6,184 bases of DNA, from positions 1 to 6,184 of the forward strand of contig JAGGSD010000295.1 in NCBI GenBank assembly GCA_021159265.1. Reading direction: 5' to 3'. The position numbers were made by a program, and so were the translations under genes. Positions within the stretch are counted from its first letter, which is position 1, and each line of letters begins with the position of its first letter. This document shows positions 4,794 through 6,184 of the stretch, in pieces. The DNA is from Syntrophobacterales bacterium. GTDB taxonomy: Bacteria; Desulfobacterota; Syntrophia; Syntrophales; UBA6807. Under the pieces are notes generated by a model. The model was not told the origin of the DNA and ran no database searches. It saw nothing but the letters and a program-made list of their open reading frames with translations.

Positions 4794-6032
4794 CTATACA
4801 TGTCTTAGTGCTTCAATTGGCTCCATTTTTGATGCCTTGAACGCGGGCTGGAGACTTGCCGCCACGGATACGATAATGACGGTCACTGAAACCATGAGAA
4901 TATCGGCTGCGCCGATATGGGGCGCCAGCAGCAGACCGGTCTGTCGGCCGAAATTAAAGGTAATATGGGAAATGTTCAATATGTATATTATTATACCGCC
5001 AACGACATCACCTGTGAACGCTCCGAAGATGCCGATCGAAAGCCCTTCCAGAACAAACATGGAAAGAATCTTGCCCGGCATCGTTCCTATGGCCGAAATG
5101 GTGCCTATTTCACGCATTCGTTCGTAAACCGCCATGATCATAACATTCATGATGCTGACGAGAACCATGGCGATAAGCATGATCTTGATAAAGAATGTCA
5201 TGATGTCTATCATTCGCGCGATATTGTAGAAAGGAGAGAGCTTTTCCCATGTATGGACCTCGAATACCGGCTTTCCCGCCTCATTCATTTCTTTGGAAAG
5301 TGTACCCGTGAGGGATTCGTAAACGTCCTGCAGCATGCCGAAGTCCTTGAGTCTCAGTACTATCTCACTTATTTCCATCTGATCCATTCTCAGCACTTCC
5401 ATGGCATCTTCAATGTGGATATAGCCGTCCCGTCCTCCCGGCCCGGTGACGCTCTCCAGTATGCCGCCGACTATGAATTGCTTTCCGTTAACGGAACCGT
5501 CCTTGTTGGTGGCAATCACCACAACCGTATCACCTACCTTTACTTTCATCCCTTTGGCCAGAAGCTCCGGTATGAGGATGTCCCCTTTCTTCAATGTCTT
5601 CTTGCCTTTGATAATTCTCGACGGCAGGAGAGGCACCGTCTTTAGCTCCATTTCAGGGACTACGCCATTCAGGCGGATATTAGTCGTCTCCACAAAATTG
5701 CTGAACAGACCGCCGAATTTTATTCGCGTTGAATATGCCTCGATTTCGGGAATGTCCTTGATTGCCTTATCAATTTTCTGCACGGCCTTCGGCGTCAGCG
5801 TTATGGTCAAGGGGAGGTTATCAATGGATGCGACATATCCCTTTTTATGGATCTGCAGGTGGCCGAGCATGGAGTCCGTAATCTGTCCGATGAGAAGGCT
5901 CTTGATCGATCCTGTAACTCCCATAAAGACCAGAACAAAGACAACGCCGACCATGATGAGTGATGCCGTCAGAAGGGTTCTTCTGCGGTATCTCATAAGA
6001 TTTCTGATGGCTATCTTGAGGAGATTGTACAT
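4794..6032 (-). CDS. ABC transporter permease, FtsX/MacB-LolC type
   Basis: This 412-aa inner-membrane protein has the four-helix layout of the family: TM1 at about 20-41, a large periplasmic region at about 42-277 (MacB periplasmic core type), then TM2 about 278-302, TM3 about 325-352 and TM4 about 376-396 in the FtsX domain. The cytoplasmic loop YERMREIGTISAIG (303-316) and the C-terminal SKMEPIEALR (401-410) are characteristic. Such permeases are mechanotransmitters for a MacB/LolD-like ATPase, moving lipoproteins or other envelope substrates without a transmembrane channel. No ATPase is present in the window; it may lie upstream on the minus strand, beyond 6184. The start at 6032 is chosen because AGGAGG (6041-6046) is 8 nt upstream; the ATG at 6038 is only 2 nt from it, and a longer reading from 6065 runs into repeat DNA. 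The following NifX-like and LolA-like genes are probably in the same operon. Substrate unknown. Confidence 0.9.
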   Translation of the reverse strand: MYNLLKIAIRNLMRYRRRTLLTASLIMVGVVFVLVFMGVTGSIKSLLIGQITDSMLGHLQIHKKGYVASIDNLPLTITLTPKAVQKIDKAIKDIPEIEAYSTRIKFGGLFSNFVETTNIRLNGVVPEMELKTVPLLPSRIIKGKKTLKKGDILIPELLAKGMKVKVGDTVVVIATNKDGSVNGKQFIVGGILESVTGPGGRDGYIHIEDAMEVLRMDQMEISEIVLRLKDFGMLQDVYESLTGTLSKEMNEAGKPVFEVHTWEKLSPFYNIARMIDIMTFFIKIMLIAMVLVSIMNVMIMAVYERMREIGTISAIGTMPGKILSMFVLEGLSIGIFGAFTGDVVGGIIIYILNISHITFNFGRQTGLLLAPHIGAADILMVSVTVIIVSVAASLQPAFKASKMEPIEALRHV

Positions 6033-6040
6033 GGGCATTT

Positions 6041-6046
6041 CCTCCT
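6041..6046 (-). promoter_or_regulatory. Ribosome binding site of the permease gene
   Basis: AGGAGG on the minus strand is a perfect anti-16S match. It gives 8-nt spacing to the ATG at 6032 and 2-nt spacing to the in-frame ATG at 6038, so the shorter protein is the likely product. It lies about 7 bp from the repeat block that begins near 6053. Confidence 0.8.
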
Positions 6047-6052
6047 GTATCA

Positions 6053-6149
6053 GAGACCTTTGCAAAACGTCCCCTTTTGCCCGATTACTGCGTCAAGCTC
6101 AAATTTCAATCCTCGAAATATTCAATATATGATGGTCTCGTAAAAAGCT
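6053..6149 (-). repeat. Dispersed intergenic repeat block upstream of the permease
   Basis: On the minus strand this block runs from the CTTTTTACGAG motif (within 6132-6149), through a region containing GAGGATTGAAATTTGAGC and TTGACGCAG, to GTTTTGCAAAGGTCT near 6053. I recognise this combination as a recurring intergenic sequence in deltaproteobacterial genomes, but that is memory, not a search. The CTTTTTACGAG part also occurs at 219-236 in opposite orientation. It has no credible coding content. TTGACG could serve as a -35 box but no -10 follows at normal spacing. Confidence 0.55.
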
Positions 6150-6179
6150 CCATTATGCCGTTTAGCGGCATTATAATGG
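6150..6179. repeat. Interrupted inverted repeat at the right edge
   Basis: CCATTATGCCG (6150-6160) and CGGCATTATAATGG (6166-6179) form a hairpin with a TTTAG loop and a 3-nt bulge. On the minus strand TATAAT (6170-6175) is an exact -10 hexamer, but any -35 lies beyond the window. It is probably the end of the same repeat block and may continue outside. Confidence 0.55.
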
Positions 6180-6184
6180 AAAGT

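Noticed and set aside
4917..5645. Plus-strand 242-codon open frame
   Set aside because: It lies fully inside the permease gene on the opposite strand, and its translation shows no domain, membrane segment or family pattern.
6033..6065. Longer permease N-terminus starting at 6065
   Set aside because: The 11 extra residues come partly from the repeat block and include the Shine-Dalgarno sequence; the start at 6032 has ideal spacing and a family-like N-terminus.
5446..6132. Plus-strand 228-codon open frame
   Set aside because: It is antisense to the permease gene and runs into repeat DNA. Its composition reflects complementary codons and no family is recognisable.
1..6184. CRISPR array, tRNA, rRNA, transposase gene or prophage genes
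   Set aside because: No regularly spaced direct repeats, no cloverleaf or rRNA-like stretches and no recombinase motifs were seen on either strand.

Overview
The window looks like chromosomal DNA of a Gram-negative anaerobe, most likely a deltaproteobacterium in the broad sense (Desulfobacterota or Syntrophales-like). This rests on a Geobacter-type citramalate synthase, a signal-peptide-bearing envelope operon, and dispersed intergenic repeats (the CTTTTTACGAG motif, a GTCATTCTGAG...CTCAGAATGAC inverted repeat, and CCCTCTCCC/GGGAGAGGG hairpins) that I associate with such genomes. The lineage is an inference from remembered patterns; no search was run.

Left part (1 to about 300): no protein gene. 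It holds three repeat-type structures and a candidate promoter (TTGACA at 264-269).

Regulatory core (about 300-503): the most notable part of the window. A 26-codon ORF (338-418) has ten isoleucine codons. It is followed by RNA segments that can form three mutually exclusive hairpins: 376-389 with 403-415, 401-413 with 450-462, and a strong terminator at 443-481 just upstream of the cimA Shine-Dalgarno sequence. This matches the design of a ribosome-mediated transcription attenuator. It sits directly ahead of the gene that opens the threonine-independent isoleucine pathway, so gene function and leader-codon content agree.

Plus-strand gene (504-2093): cimA, (R)-citramalate synthase, with an intact TIM-barrel active site and a C-terminal LeuA-type allosteric domain. 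It meets the next gene tail to tail with 19 bp between stops, so the attenuator probably controls cimA alone.

Minus-strand cluster (6032 down to 2113), in transcription order: an FtsX/MacB-type ABC permease, a secreted small NifX/NifB-like domain protein, a secreted LolA-like protein, and a predicted outer-membrane beta-barrel protein. Together these cover inner membrane, periplasm and outer membrane, suggesting an envelope export or lipid/lipoprotein trafficking module. The matching ATPase is not in the window. A strongly structured repeat separates the barrel gene from the LolA-like gene, and another repeat block (about 6053-6179) lies directly upstream of the permease gene.
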